Source: CAYVDB01 sp964450705
Lineage (GTDB): Bacteria; Patescibacteriota; Minisyncoccia; Phycocordibacterales; Zambryskibacteraceae
Assembly (NCBI GenBank): GCA_964450705.1
Contig: CAYVDB010000014.1
Span: forward strand, 1 to 21,672
Direction of reading: 5' to 3'
DNA length: 21,672 nt
In this document: positions 15,080 to 21,672 of the stretch, in pieces
How positions within the stretch are numbered: the first letter of the stretch is position 1
How the letters are laid out: each line of letters opens with the position of its first letter
The notes under the pieces: model-generated
The model's database searches: none
What the model was told of the DNA's origin: nothing
What the model saw: the letters and a program-made list of their open reading frames with translations, nothing else
Position numbers and translations under genes: made by a program

Positions 15080-15404
15080 ATCAAACAAAGCGTCTATTGT
15101 TATGGGGGCGTTTGCACTTGCAACTATCGCAGGGGCATATTTCCTTTATGGCACAAAAGATGCTCCAAAAAATAGAAAGAAGATTCAAAGCTGGATGCTT
15201 AAGGCACAAGGAGAGGTTCTTGAAAAACTAGAAAAAGCTCGTGTGGAGACTGAAGCTGAGTATAAAAATATTATTGATACCGTGCTTCGTAAATATAGCG
15301 CTCTTAAGTCAGTAGATACAAAGGAAGTTGAAAAACTTGGGAAAGATCTTAAGAGGCATTGGAAATCATTTCAGAGTGAAATAAAAAAGGTAAGAAAAGC
15401 ATAA
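15054..15404 (+). CDS. Small YtxH-like membrane-anchored helical protein
   Basis: 116 residues from the ATG at 15054. A longer form from a TTG at 15024 is possible but has a ribosome site only 2 nt away, so I prefer 15054. After a basic N-terminus comes a Gly/Ala-rich hydrophobic segment (about 13-32; GAFALATIAGAYFLYG), then a long charged helix (about 38-114) with Lys/Glu periodicity suggesting a coiled coil. This is the layout of YtxH-type proteins, whose function is not well defined. It overlaps the preceding small membrane gene by 26 bp and is probably expressed with it. Confidence 0.75.
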   Translation: MKKTPKTSKSNKASIVMGAFALATIAGAYFLYGTKDAPKNRKKIQSWMLKAQGEVLEKLEKARVETEAEYKNIIDTVLRKYSALKSVDTKEVEKLGKDLKRHWKSFQSEIKKVRKA

Positions 15405-15418
15405 ATCATAAAAGAATT

Positions 15419-15595
15419 ATGGAGAATAAAAGTCATTATGTTTGTGTCGGTGATTGTAAACACGTTTCAGAAGAACCGGGAATTTGCCAAGCTGATTTCT
15501 GTAATAAAAAAGGTGAAGAGTTAAAAATATGCGGATGTGAAGATGGGGCCCATAAAGAAGAGCAAGGGGAAGGAGTCACCTCTTCTAATCTATAG
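15419..15595 (+). CDS. Small Cys-rich, probably metal-binding protein (58 aa)
   Basis: 58 residues: a Y-V-C-V-G-D-C (7-13) N-terminus, E-P-G-I-C-Q-A-D-F-C (19-28), a C-G-C-E-D-G-A-H motif (38-45), and an acidic tail. Six Cys (9, 13, 23, 28, 38, 40) plus His6, His15 and His45 are spaced like a small zinc-binding or heavy-metal-binding fold; the Y-x-C...PG-x-C...C pattern recalls HMBD-type domains. There is no signal peptide, so it is likely cytoplasmic. It follows the YtxH-like gene by 14 bp on the same strand and ends 6 bp from the convergent MFS gene. It is short but its composition and spacing make it credible. Metal binding is inferred. Confidence 0.72.
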   Translation: MENKSHYVCVGDCKHVSEEPGICQADFCNKKGEELKICGCEDGAHKEEQGEGVTSSNL

Positions 15596-15601
15596 TAAAT
15601 C

Positions 15602-16780
15602 TTAGCGTGTATCTGTTATTTGTAGTGCAAATATTGCCCCGGCAATAAGTATTATCGAGAGTACCCAAAAGGCTTGTCCTAAACTTAAGAAAGAAAGAGA
15701 GATAACAACTGTGAGAGGAGCTATAAGATATGATGCTGGTCTTGTAATCCTAAATATACTGATAGCGTCTCCGTGCTCGCCCCGTGTATGTTTAAAGAAA
15801 TAACTTTCTGTAGTTATTTCCGAAATACTTGCCCCAACTCGGGTGAGGAAAAGTAATGGAGCCCACACAAAGAAAGATGGCGTTTGTGGTACAAGGAGAA
15901 GCGCTGTACTTATTGCCATAACCGAAAAGCCAAAAATCATGAGTTCTTTTTCGCCAATTTTTTTATCCGCAAGATAGCCTACCGGTATTTCAAATAGTAA
16001 GAATGGTAGGAGCATTACCGTGAAGAGAACCCCTAGTTGCCCCCATGAAAATCCAATATTTTCAGTAAGATATAAAGGGAGGTATATAACCATCCATGCA
16101 TAGAAAAACTGCAATATGAAATGAGCGAGGACTCCATATCGGAGATCTTTTATTTTCCATAATTTTGAGAAACTTTTAGAAAATCGAGTATCCTCCGGGA
16201 GAGGTGTCTTAATGTTTTGTAATTTAGAGCGCGCAATAAGAGCTAAGGGAGCTAGAAATAGAGCGGCAAGAAGATATACTGAGGCGAAATTTGTTTTTTC
16301 AAGAATAAAACCAACGATGCTTGGGGCTATAACAAGCACGGCACTTGCAAGCGTAATGTATATACCGCGAAGCTCACCGGTCTCTTTTTCGTTTTTTGAA
16401 ACAGTTTCAAAGAAAACATCAAGACTAAACGAGAGCATGGGGATACTTGCCTGATGAAGGATGAAGAAAAGCACGGTCCCAATTTTTGCATCGTAAAAAG
16501 AGAGCCCGAGTATTGCTATACACTCTGTTATTAAAAACAAAATGAAGTACCTGAATACTCCCCAGGCCCTGAGCATTTTGGGGGCAGTAAGAAATAGCAG
16601 TGTGCTTATGAGGGAACCAAATGTAAACAGGATTCCCACCTGAGCGTCAGTGAAAAACCTTCGAAGATTGGGAGAATTTATGTAGATGACAAGGAAAAAA
16701 TGTGTAGCAACAAGAAGATTTGCTGTATATACCGCAACGAGAGCTTTATTTTTTCGAATATGAGAGAGAACTCCTTCCAT
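15602..16780 (-). CDS. Major facilitator superfamily transporter
   Basis: 392 residues with about twelve hydrophobic segments, the normal size and topology for MFS. The central hydrophilic loop (about 182-212) divides the two six-helix halves. The second half carries a loop motif GYLADKKIGEKELM (about 268-281) that corresponds to the MFS loop signature G-x-x-x-D-R/K. A multidrug or small-solute exporter is plausible; the substrate cannot be read from the sequence. It starts 39 bp downstream of the RNase J stop on the same strand, so it may be the last gene of the secG-SBP-rnj run. It converges with the small Cys-rich gene. Confidence 0.88.
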   Translation of the reverse strand: MEGVLSHIRKNKALVAVYTANLLVATHFFLVIYINSPNLRRFFTDAQVGILFTFGSLISTLLFLTAPKMLRAWGVFRYFILFLITECIAILGLSFYDAKIGTVLFFILHQASIPMLSFSLDVFFETVSKNEKETGELRGIYITLASAVLVIAPSIVGFILEKTNFASVYLLAALFLAPLALIARSKLQNIKTPLPEDTRFSKSFSKLWKIKDLRYGVLAHFILQFFYAWMVIYLPLYLTENIGFSWGQLGVLFTVMLLPFLLFEIPVGYLADKKIGEKELMIFGFSVMAISTALLLVPQTPSFFVWAPLLFLTRVGASISEITTESYFFKHTRGEHGDAISIFRITRPASYLIAPLTVVISLSFLSLGQAFWVLSIILIAGAIFALQITDTR

Positions 16781-16819
16781 CTAGAGTTCTCATTATAACA
16801 GAAACCGAAATAACTTGTC

Positions 16820-18658
16820 TTAAACTCCAAGAATTACAGGGATGACAATCGGTCTTTTTGCGGTTTTTTGGAAAAGGAATTTTTCAACCGAATCGGTCAC
16901 TGTTCCTTTCACAAAATCGAAATTGATTGGGTTCATGCCGGCAGAGCTTTTTTCTATAGTTCTCTTTATGAGAATGCGACTTTGCTGGAGGAGATCCTGA
17001 GATTCTCGAAGATATACAAAACCTCTTGAAATAATATCTGGTGATTTTCTAAGTTTCCCAGTTTTAATATTGATTGAAGCGATGATGACAAACATCCCAT
17101 CTTCGGCGAGCATTTTACGGTCTCGAATAACGACTTCTTGAGCATTTCCGATCGCAAAACCATCAACAAGAACTAAGCTATCGGGGGCTTTCTCCTTGAG
17201 AACGACAATTTTTTCTCCTTTATCTTGGATTTCAATGATTGAACCATTGTCAGGGACAACAACATTCTCTCTTGGTATGCCTCGCGCATAAGCTAGCTCA
17301 GCATGTTGTCGTAGCATGTAGTGATTTCCGTGGACAGGCATGAAGAATCTGTAGTTGATTTGATCATGAATCCAGCGAAGCTCATCACGATTCCCATGAC
17401 CACTTGCATGTATGTCAGAGTCGAGATAGGTAATCACCTTAGCTTCTGTTCGATAAAGATTGTCTTTGAGTTTAACTATAGATTTGTAGTTGGTTGGAAT
17501 AATAGAAGAGGATAGAAGTACAGTGTCAGTTTTCTTTAGTTTCACGTACTTATGTGTTTTGTTGGCAATTCGCATCAATGCTGCAAATTCTTCTCCTTGA
17601 GCTCCAGTTACGAGCATGACAATTCGATCAGGCGGGTATTCTTCGATTTGTTCTACAGGGATGATGTGCTTTGTGTCTGCGAGTTTTAGGTGCTTAATAA
17701 TTTCGAGATTCGTCTTCATGCTACGTCCTTCTACTACAACCTTTTTACCGCATCGATCTGCACTATCAAGTATGGCAATAATACGCTCTACTTGAGAAGC
17801 AAATGTCCCAATGATGAGACGTCCATGTGTGCCTCGAATAAATTTATCAATATTTTCTATAACCACGTTTTCAGAAAGAGAAAATCCTGGTTTCTCTATA
17901 CTCGTTGAATCCATAGTGAGAAGGAGCACATTTTTACCTTTGAAGCGTTCATACTGTTTAACCTCTTCATCTGTCGGAACTCCTTTTACGTTGTCGACGC
18001 GTACGTCTTCAATAAAGACTATGTCTCCGTAAGGGGTCGTAATTACAATACCCATTGAGTCTGGAATGGTGTGAGAGATGGCAAAAGTCTTTATCTTTAA
18101 TCCTCCGCAAGTGATGGTCTCTTCTCCATCAATTATTCTTATGTCGAGAGGTTTCAAGTGAGGGAACTCTTCTTGACGCTTTTGGATCATAATCGCTCCA
18201 AATTGTCTTGTGTATATTGGCGGGTAACCAATCTTGTCGATTATGTAAGGAATACCACCAATGTGATCAAGGTGCCCATGAGTAATAAACAGAGCTCTTA
18301 TTTTGCCTTGGTGCTCTTCGAGATACTTTGTGTTAGGGAGAATATAGTCTATCCCAGGGGTTTCCTCATCTTTAAATTGAAACCCTGCATCGACAACAAT
18401 AATATCTTCACCAAATTCAATCGCTGTCATGTTGCGACCAACCTCTTCTACTCCGCCGAGCGGAATAATGCGAATGCTGTCTCCAATCGGAGGTATTTTG
18501 GAAGTGTCTTGAGTTTTTGGAGCCCCTCTAGGAGGGGAGGGTCTTCGGAAATTACCACGAGGTCTTTTATTGAAGCTTCCCTGTCTTTTTGGAGGAAATC
18601 GTCGCGGAGGTCTCCCATTCTGAAAAGTTTCGTTTTTGCTTTGTGTGTTTTCGTTCAT
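16820..18658 (-). CDS. rnj: Ribonuclease J with an Arg/Pro/Gly-rich N-terminal extension
   Basis: 612 residues. RNase J is a zinc-dependent 5'-3' exoribonuclease and endonuclease of the metallo-beta-lactamase/beta-CASP group, central to mRNA decay and rRNA maturation in bacteria without RNase E. The HxHxDH metal motif is HGHLDH at 127-132; other anchors are PLGGVEEVGRNM (66-77), SHTIPDSMG, TMDSTSIEKPGFS, GSQVERIIAILD-like segments, SGHGNRDEL and PVHGNHYML (C-terminal beta-CASP motifs), and a C-terminal domain. The first ~58 residues are a disordered tail rich in Arg, Pro and Gly, unlike the compact N-terminus of typical RNase J. It starts 10 bp after the substrate-binding protein gene. Confidence 0.96.
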   Translation of the reverse strand: MNENTQSKNETFQNGRPPRRFPPKRQGSFNKRPRGNFRRPSPPRGAPKTQDTSKIPPIGDSIRIIPLGGVEEVGRNMTAIEFGEDIIVVDAGFQFKDEETPGIDYILPNTKYLEEHQGKIRALFITHGHLDHIGGIPYIIDKIGYPPIYTRQFGAIMIQKRQEEFPHLKPLDIRIIDGEETITCGGLKIKTFAISHTIPDSMGIVITTPYGDIVFIEDVRVDNVKGVPTDEEVKQYERFKGKNVLLLTMDSTSIEKPGFSLSENVVIENIDKFIRGTHGRLIIGTFASQVERIIAILDSADRCGKKVVVEGRSMKTNLEIIKHLKLADTKHIIPVEQIEEYPPDRIVMLVTGAQGEEFAALMRIANKTHKYVKLKKTDTVLLSSSIIPTNYKSIVKLKDNLYRTEAKVITYLDSDIHASGHGNRDELRWIHDQINYRFFMPVHGNHYMLRQHAELAYARGIPRENVVVPDNGSIIEIQDKGEKIVVLKEKAPDSLVLVDGFAIGNAQEVVIRDRKMLAEDGMFVIIASINIKTGKLRKSPDIISRGFVYLRESQDLLQQSRILIKRTIEKSSAGMNPINFDFVKGTVTDSVEKFLFQKTAKRPIVIPVILGV

Positions 18659-18668
18659 AATATATTCT

Positions 18669-20396
18669 CTAATTTCGGTTAAAAATTTTCCATACTTTAC
18701 TTGTTTCTATATACCAGGTGTGAATGTTTAGAAAGCGCTCTGCTTGTATTGTTGTTTGTCCAAGAGATAAATTTCGCACTTTTTCTGGGGCTATATAAAG
18801 AAAATGTGGGGCATATAGGAAAACAGCAGGACTCTCCTCTTTAATGATTGATTCAAATTCTTTGTATTTTTCTGTTTGAAGAGATTTGTCAGTTGTCAGA
18901 CGGGCTTCTTCAAGAAGTTTGTCGACACTGCTATTAACGTAGAGCGCAATGTTAAGACCTGGAGAGTTTCTTTGAGATGAGTGCCAGAAGGGGTATAGGT
19001 CAAGATCTCTGCCAACAATTTCACCAAAAAGTAGAGCGTCATATGCCCGTGGCCTGATTACGTTTTGATTAAGGTCGCCAGTTTCATAGATTTCTACATC
19101 AAGAAGGACCCCAAGATTTTCCCACGCTTCTTGAATGATTGCCGCTGCGCGTTTAAGTTCTGGGGCATCTCCAGTTGCAAGGGAAAATGATAGAACTTCT
19201 TCACCTCCTTTTGTTTTTTTACCATATATACCTGTCTCCGTATTCTTTTGCCAGCCAGCATCTTCAAGGATTTTCCGTGCTTCATCTAAGCGTTGAGAAC
19301 TCTCTGGGCTTTCTTTTTTTACTGAGAATGTTCGTGGAGGAATGGGGCTATCAATAGAGGTGCCATATCCAGATAGGATGTCTTCTATAAGAGCATCTTT
19401 ATCAATACTTAGATCAAGAGCTTTCCTGACCTCTGTATGAGTGAAGATTTGCGCTTCGTTTTGATTAAAAAAGACTCCAAAAATACGCGGAAGTATGGTT
19501 TTTTCTACGATGTGTCCCAAGGATTCAAACTCTTTCACTACATAAGGCGAGAGTCCACTCGCGCTTTCTATGTCTTTTTGTTCAAGAGCCTGAGCAAGTT
19601 CGCTTTGAGTTGAATAAAAACGGATTCGTAAAGTATCAATAAATGGCGCTCCTAAAACATATTCATTAAATGCTTTGAGAGTGTATTCATCAGGTATGCC
19701 ACCGGAATCTCTTTTAACACTTTTGACTTTAAATGGCCCTGACCCAACTGGAGATATATTGTACTCACTAAATGAGAACTCATCAGTTGTTGTGTTTTTC
19801 CATATGGAGCGAGGGAGAATCCCTAAGGTGAAATTTTCTATAAATGGAGCATAGGGTTTGCTCAAAATAAAGTGAATCTCTCGGTCACTTATTTTTTGGA
19901 CGACAACTCCATCCCAATTCGCTTTTCGCGGACTCTTGAGTAGCGGATCCTGAGCTTTCTCTATCGTGAATAAAACATCATCTGTTGTGATTCGTGTTCC
20001 ATTATGAAATGTCAGGCCTTCTTTCAAGAAAAACGTATAAGTCAGTCCGTCTTCACTTATACTGAAGTTTTCTGCTAAATCTGGAATAAGGTTACCTTCA
20101 GGAGTGGCTTTTAGCAGTCCAGAATACACAAGCGCTGAGAGATCCTTATCTGCTTCGCTGATTGCGAGAAGAGGGTTAACAAAACGAGGAGAACCCAAAA
20201 TTCCTTCAACAAGTTCGCCTCCACGTACCGGTATTGATACTAAGAATGCATTATTTACTTGAAGGAGTAGGAAAAAGGCGCTTATACAAAAAAGCAAGGT
20301 AAATACATAGAAAATAAACTTCTCTGTTAGAGAGAATGAACGGTGAGCTTTCTTAAGAGTTTCTGCGTGAGGCAGATTGAATTGTTTCCTAAACAT
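18669..20396 (-). CDS. ABC transporter substrate-binding protein, family 5 (peptide-type), membrane anchored
   Basis: 575 residues, close to the usual SBP_bac_5 length plus a longer N-terminus. A cytoplasmic stretch (about 1-28) precedes one hydrophobic anchor (about 29-52). Family features follow: GGELVEGILGSPRFVNPLL (59-77), DLAENFSISEDGLTYTFFLKEGLTFHNG split over about 105-132, DDVLFTIEKAQDP, PVGSGPFKV, and the C-terminal WHSSQ...NIALYVNSSVD region. Such proteins capture oligopeptides or similar ligands for an ABC importer; no permease or ATPase gene is in the window, so its partner is elsewhere or it works alone. There is no lipobox; anchoring is by the hydrophobic segment. It lies between secG and rnj on the same strand. 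Confidence 0.9.
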   Translation of the reverse strand: MFRKQFNLPHAETLKKAHRSFSLTEKFIFYVFTLLFCISAFFLLLQVNNAFLVSIPVRGGELVEGILGSPRFVNPLLAISEADKDLSALVYSGLLKATPEGNLIPDLAENFSISEDGLTYTFFLKEGLTFHNGTRITTDDVLFTIEKAQDPLLKSPRKANWDGVVVQKISDREIHFILSKPYAPFIENFTLGILPRSIWKNTTTDEFSFSEYNISPVGSGPFKVKSVKRDSGGIPDEYTLKAFNEYVLGAPFIDTLRIRFYSTQSELAQALEQKDIESASGLSPYVVKEFESLGHIVEKTILPRIFGVFFNQNEAQIFTHTEVRKALDLSIDKDALIEDILSGYGTSIDSPIPPRTFSVKKESPESSQRLDEARKILEDAGWQKNTETGIYGKKTKGGEEVLSFSLATGDAPELKRAAAIIQEAWENLGVLLDVEIYETGDLNQNVIRPRAYDALLFGEIVGRDLDLYPFWHSSQRNSPGLNIALYVNSSVDKLLEEARLTTDKSLQTEKYKEFESIIKEESPAVFLYAPHFLYIAPEKVRNLSLGQTTIQAERFLNIHTWYIETSKVWKIFNRN

Positions 20397-20481
20397 AAAT
20401 GAAAACTAATAGTAGTTCTGAATGTCTTCTTGTTTCCAAGAAGAAATGAGTACAAAAAGGGAAAAGGGAATAGTATCTGTT

Positions 20482-20715
20482 TTAAGCAGAAATAAGAGCC
20501 ACAATTGCAGACAAAGCAAACAATACTCCAATGACTATTGTTAGACGAAATATTGTTTTCTCAGCTCCTCGTCGCTCATAATGAGCGCCACCAAATCCGT
20601 CGGATCCTCCGAAAGTTCCTCCGAGACCAGCTTCTGATCTCTGGATTAGGATGCCTACGATTAGGAGGATTGAGAGAATTATCTGAATATATGGCAATAC
20701 AGCAGAAATACTCAT
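20482..20715 (-). CDS. secG: SecG, preprotein translocase subunit
   Basis: 77 residues from the ATG at 20715; an upstream in-frame ATG at 20781 would add 22 residues but lies beyond a good promoter, so the shorter form, of normal SecG length, is preferred. There are two hydrophobic segments (about 5-25 and 55-75). Between them is the conserved Gly-rich loop with Q-R-S-E-A-G-L-G-G-T-F-G-G-S-D-G-F, diagnostic for SecG. It assists SecYE/SecA-driven protein export at the membrane, fitting a region full of exported proteins. Promoter boxes TTGCAA and TATACT end 7 nt before the ATG, so the mRNA may be leaderless. Confidence 0.92.
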   Translation of the reverse strand: MSISAVLPYIQIILSILLIVGILIQRSEAGLGGTFGGSDGFGGAHYERRGAEKTIFRLTIVIGVLFALSAIVALISA

Positions 20716-20722
20716 TGAAATC

Positions 20723-20750
20723 AGTATACCCAAACAAGTATCTTTTGCAA
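20723..20750 (-). promoter_or_regulatory. Promoter of secG (leaderless or near-leaderless)
   Basis: On the minus strand: -35 TTGCAA (20745-20750), 16-bp spacer, -10 TATACT (20723-20728). The predicted start of transcription is within one or two bases of the secG ATG at 20715. Confidence 0.65.
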
Positions 20751-20761
20751 GGATAGTATTA

Positions 20762-20783
20762 ATATGGCTTAATAGAGCCATAT
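20762..20783. repeat. Perfect 8-bp inverted repeat between divergent promoters
   Basis: ATATGGCT (20762-20769) and AGCCATAT (20776-20783) flank a 6-nt loop. It has no T run on either side, so it is not a terminator. It lies between the divergent secG promoter and the promoter at 20818 and could be an operator, but nothing more can be shown. Confidence 0.45.
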
Positions 20784-20817
20784 ATTATCTTATCCTCAGA
20801 TAAAGATGAAAAAGTAT

Positions 20818-20846
20818 TTGACAAACTATATATAGTATGCTACTAT
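20818..20846 (+). promoter_or_regulatory. Strong promoter of the GC-rich gene cassette
   Basis: A perfect -35 TTGACA (20818-20823), 17-bp spacer, and -10 TACTAT (20841-20846). The predicted start is about 20853, giving a 5' leader of roughly 69 nt that ends in a strong Shine-Dalgarno GGAGG (20909-20913), 8 nt before the ATG. This is the best Shine-Dalgarno in the window. Confidence 0.8.
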
Positions 20847-20921
20847 ATACACAGTAAGACAGTACCTTGAAGTTCTCTAGTTTCTCAGGCATTTTCCCAG
20901 ACACCCTCGGAGGGTAACCGC

Positions 20922-21503
20922 ATGACGAAGACGATCAAGACCCAGCCCGTGACGAAGACGAGCCTTGACCTCGTGATCAGCCAGATCATGGAGATCATCG
21001 CCATCGCTCGTCGGCTTGCGCCGGCGGAGCCCTTCACCACGGAGTCGAAGACCAGGCTCTCCGGCTTCCAGATGTGGGTTGGGAAGCTCGTCAAGGGCGA
21101 CTCGAGCGCTGACCTCGGGAAGACGTACGGCACAGGCTGTGCGCTCCGAAAGCGCCTCGGGGATGAACTCGACCTGTACCTCGATGGTGCGCTCGAGCGC
21201 TTTATGGGGAACGTCGCGAAGATCCAGCGCCTCGCGCCGGATCTCTACGATGCCAACCGCGAAGTCATCGAGGCAGTGGTGGCCAAGCTCACGTCCGCAA
21301 CAAACGCGAACGCGAGCGACTACAGCGCCATCGTCGCCGCGCACAACGAGTGCCAGCAGGTGCTCGTGCCTCTCGCTTCGCTCGCGCAGAGCCAGGTGGC
21401 CGACGCCGAGCGTCGCGCCAAGGAGGCAGAACGGCGCGCCGAAGAGGCGGCGATCGACGAGCGTCTCGCTCGGTTCGCGAACCTCGAGCTCGTCACCGTG
21501 TAG
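20922..21503 (+). CDS. GC-rich gene for an unknown helical cytoplasmic protein
   Basis: 193 residues. I do not recognise the family. There is no signal peptide or membrane segment. The protein is largely helical: a Lys/Thr-rich start, a middle with G-K-L-V-K-G-D-S and G-C-A-L-R-K-R-L segments, and a C-terminal coiled-coil-like helix with the repeat A-E-R-R-A-K-E-A-E-R-R-A-E-E-A-A (about 160-175). Third codon positions are almost all G or C (15 of the first 16 codons after ATG), unlike every other gene here. Large open frames also exist in the other frames and on the minus strand because of this, but only this frame has a consensus promoter, a strong Shine-Dalgarno and a terminator directly after the stop. 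Base use points to transfer or unusual codon selection. Confidence 0.8.
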   Translation: MTKTIKTQPVTKTSLDLVISQIMEIIAIARRLAPAEPFTTESKTRLSGFQMWVGKLVKGDSSADLGKTYGTGCALRKRLGDELDLYLDGALERFMGNVAKIQRLAPDLYDANREVIEAVVAKLTSATNANASDYSAIVAAHNECQQVLVPLASLAQSQVADAERRAKEAERRAEEAAIDERLARFANLELVTV

Positions 21504-21520
21504 TGCAGAAACAGAGAACA

Positions 21521-21554
21521 AGGTCCCGACTTCATGTCGGGGCCTTTTCTTTTA
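21521..21554 (+). terminator. Intrinsic terminator of the GC-rich gene
   Basis: AGGTCCCGAC (21521-21530) pairs with GTCGGGGCCT (21536-21545, one G-U pair) around a 5-nt loop TTCAT. A T-rich tract follows. It starts 17 bp after the stop codon. Confidence 0.88.
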
Positions 21555-21560
21555 TTATGA

Positions 21561-21588
21561 TTGACGTATTAAGTGTTATTCCTATAAT
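21561..21588 (+). promoter_or_regulatory. Near-consensus promoter for a unit leaving the window
   Basis: -35 TTGACG (21561-21566), 16-bp spacer, -10 TATAAT (21583-21588). The predicted start is about 21595. It begins just 9 bp after the terminator hairpin region of the GC-rich gene. Confidence 0.75.
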
Positions 21589-21623
21589 AGAAGCCAAATT
21601 ATTATCATGTAACCTTTTCATAT

Positions 21624-21672
21624 ATGAAGAAGCAAAATGGAAAAAAGAAAGGAATAGGCGTTGAACCGTTGT
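21624..21672 (+). CDS. Start of an open reading frame cut by the window end (unknown product)
   Basis: An ATG 29 nt after the predicted transcription start opens a frame of 16 codons (MKKQNGKKKGIGVEPL) that runs off the window. The Lys-rich start is typical of AT-rich coding sequence here, but no ribosome site is clear and too little is present to name a product. Confidence 0.4.
   Translation, partial: MKKQNGKKKGIGVEPL

Noticed and set aside
20428..20445. Inverted repeat CTTCTTG/CAAGAAG between secG and the substrate-binding protein gene as a terminator
   Set aside because: No T run follows on either strand, so it is only a small hairpin.
20716..20781. N-terminal extension of SecG from an ATG at 20781
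   Set aside because: A promoter (-35 at 20745-20750, -10 at 20723-20728) lies inside this stretch, and the shorter form has the standard SecG length.
20877..21521. Long open frame on the minus strand over the GC-rich gene
   Set aside because: It is a by-product of high GC. The plus-strand frame has the promoter, Shine-Dalgarno and terminator; the minus frame has none and its protein is Arg/Glu/Leu-biased without recognisable features.

Overview
The window looks like a piece of an AT-rich, small-genome bacterium of the Patescibacteria (Candidate Phyla Radiation), most likely Parcubacteria-like. This is an inference from style, not a database match. The clues are weak or absent ribosome binding sites, many secreted or membrane-anchored proteins built from peptidoglycan-binding, Ig-like, SH3-like, Gmad2 and beta-helix modules, a SecG/RNase J neighbourhood, and small Cys-rich proteins. 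TGA behaves as a stop throughout. The sequence is a scaffold: a run of 100 N (8690-8789) is flanked on both sides by the same 55 bases.

Layout. 1-1939: 3' end of CTP synthase (pyrG) and a VanY-type D,D-carboxypeptidase. 2018-2497: a non-coding transcription unit with a consensus promoter, about 445 nt of highly structured RNA with three tandem H-type pseudoknots, and an intrinsic terminator. I could not match it to RNase P RNA, tmRNA, SRP RNA or 6S RNA. 2544-3075 (minus strand): a small GIY-YIG protein whose start abuts a palindromic intergenic repeat, then a tRNA-Gln(CUG) preceded by two decayed tRNA-like units at an exact 69-bp period. 3108-7362: a DUF4105 protein, a small anchored protein, a secreted peptidoglycan-binding protein, a bactofilin-like membrane protein and an SGNH hydrolase. 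7514-14237: two very large exported proteins made of Ig-like repeats and a right-handed beta-helix; the first is split only by the assembly gap and should be one protein of about 1031 residues if the 55-base overlap is collapsed. 14257-15595: four small genes for membrane or Cys-rich proteins. 15602-20715 (minus strand): secG, a family 5 substrate-binding protein, RNase J and an MFS transporter in one direction. 20818-21552: an isolated single-gene cassette with its own strong promoter, Shine-Dalgarno, a strikingly GC-rich unknown gene, and a terminator. The window ends in the start of another transcription unit.

Functionally, most recognisable genes concern the cell envelope: wall trimming (VanY), wall attachment (PG-binding domains), large surface adhesin-like or carbohydrate-binding beta-helix proteins, secretion (SecG) and uptake (substrate-binding protein, MFS). 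Housekeeping is represented by CTP synthesis and RNA decay (RNase J). The two items least explained by known families are the large structured RNA and the GC-rich cassette.
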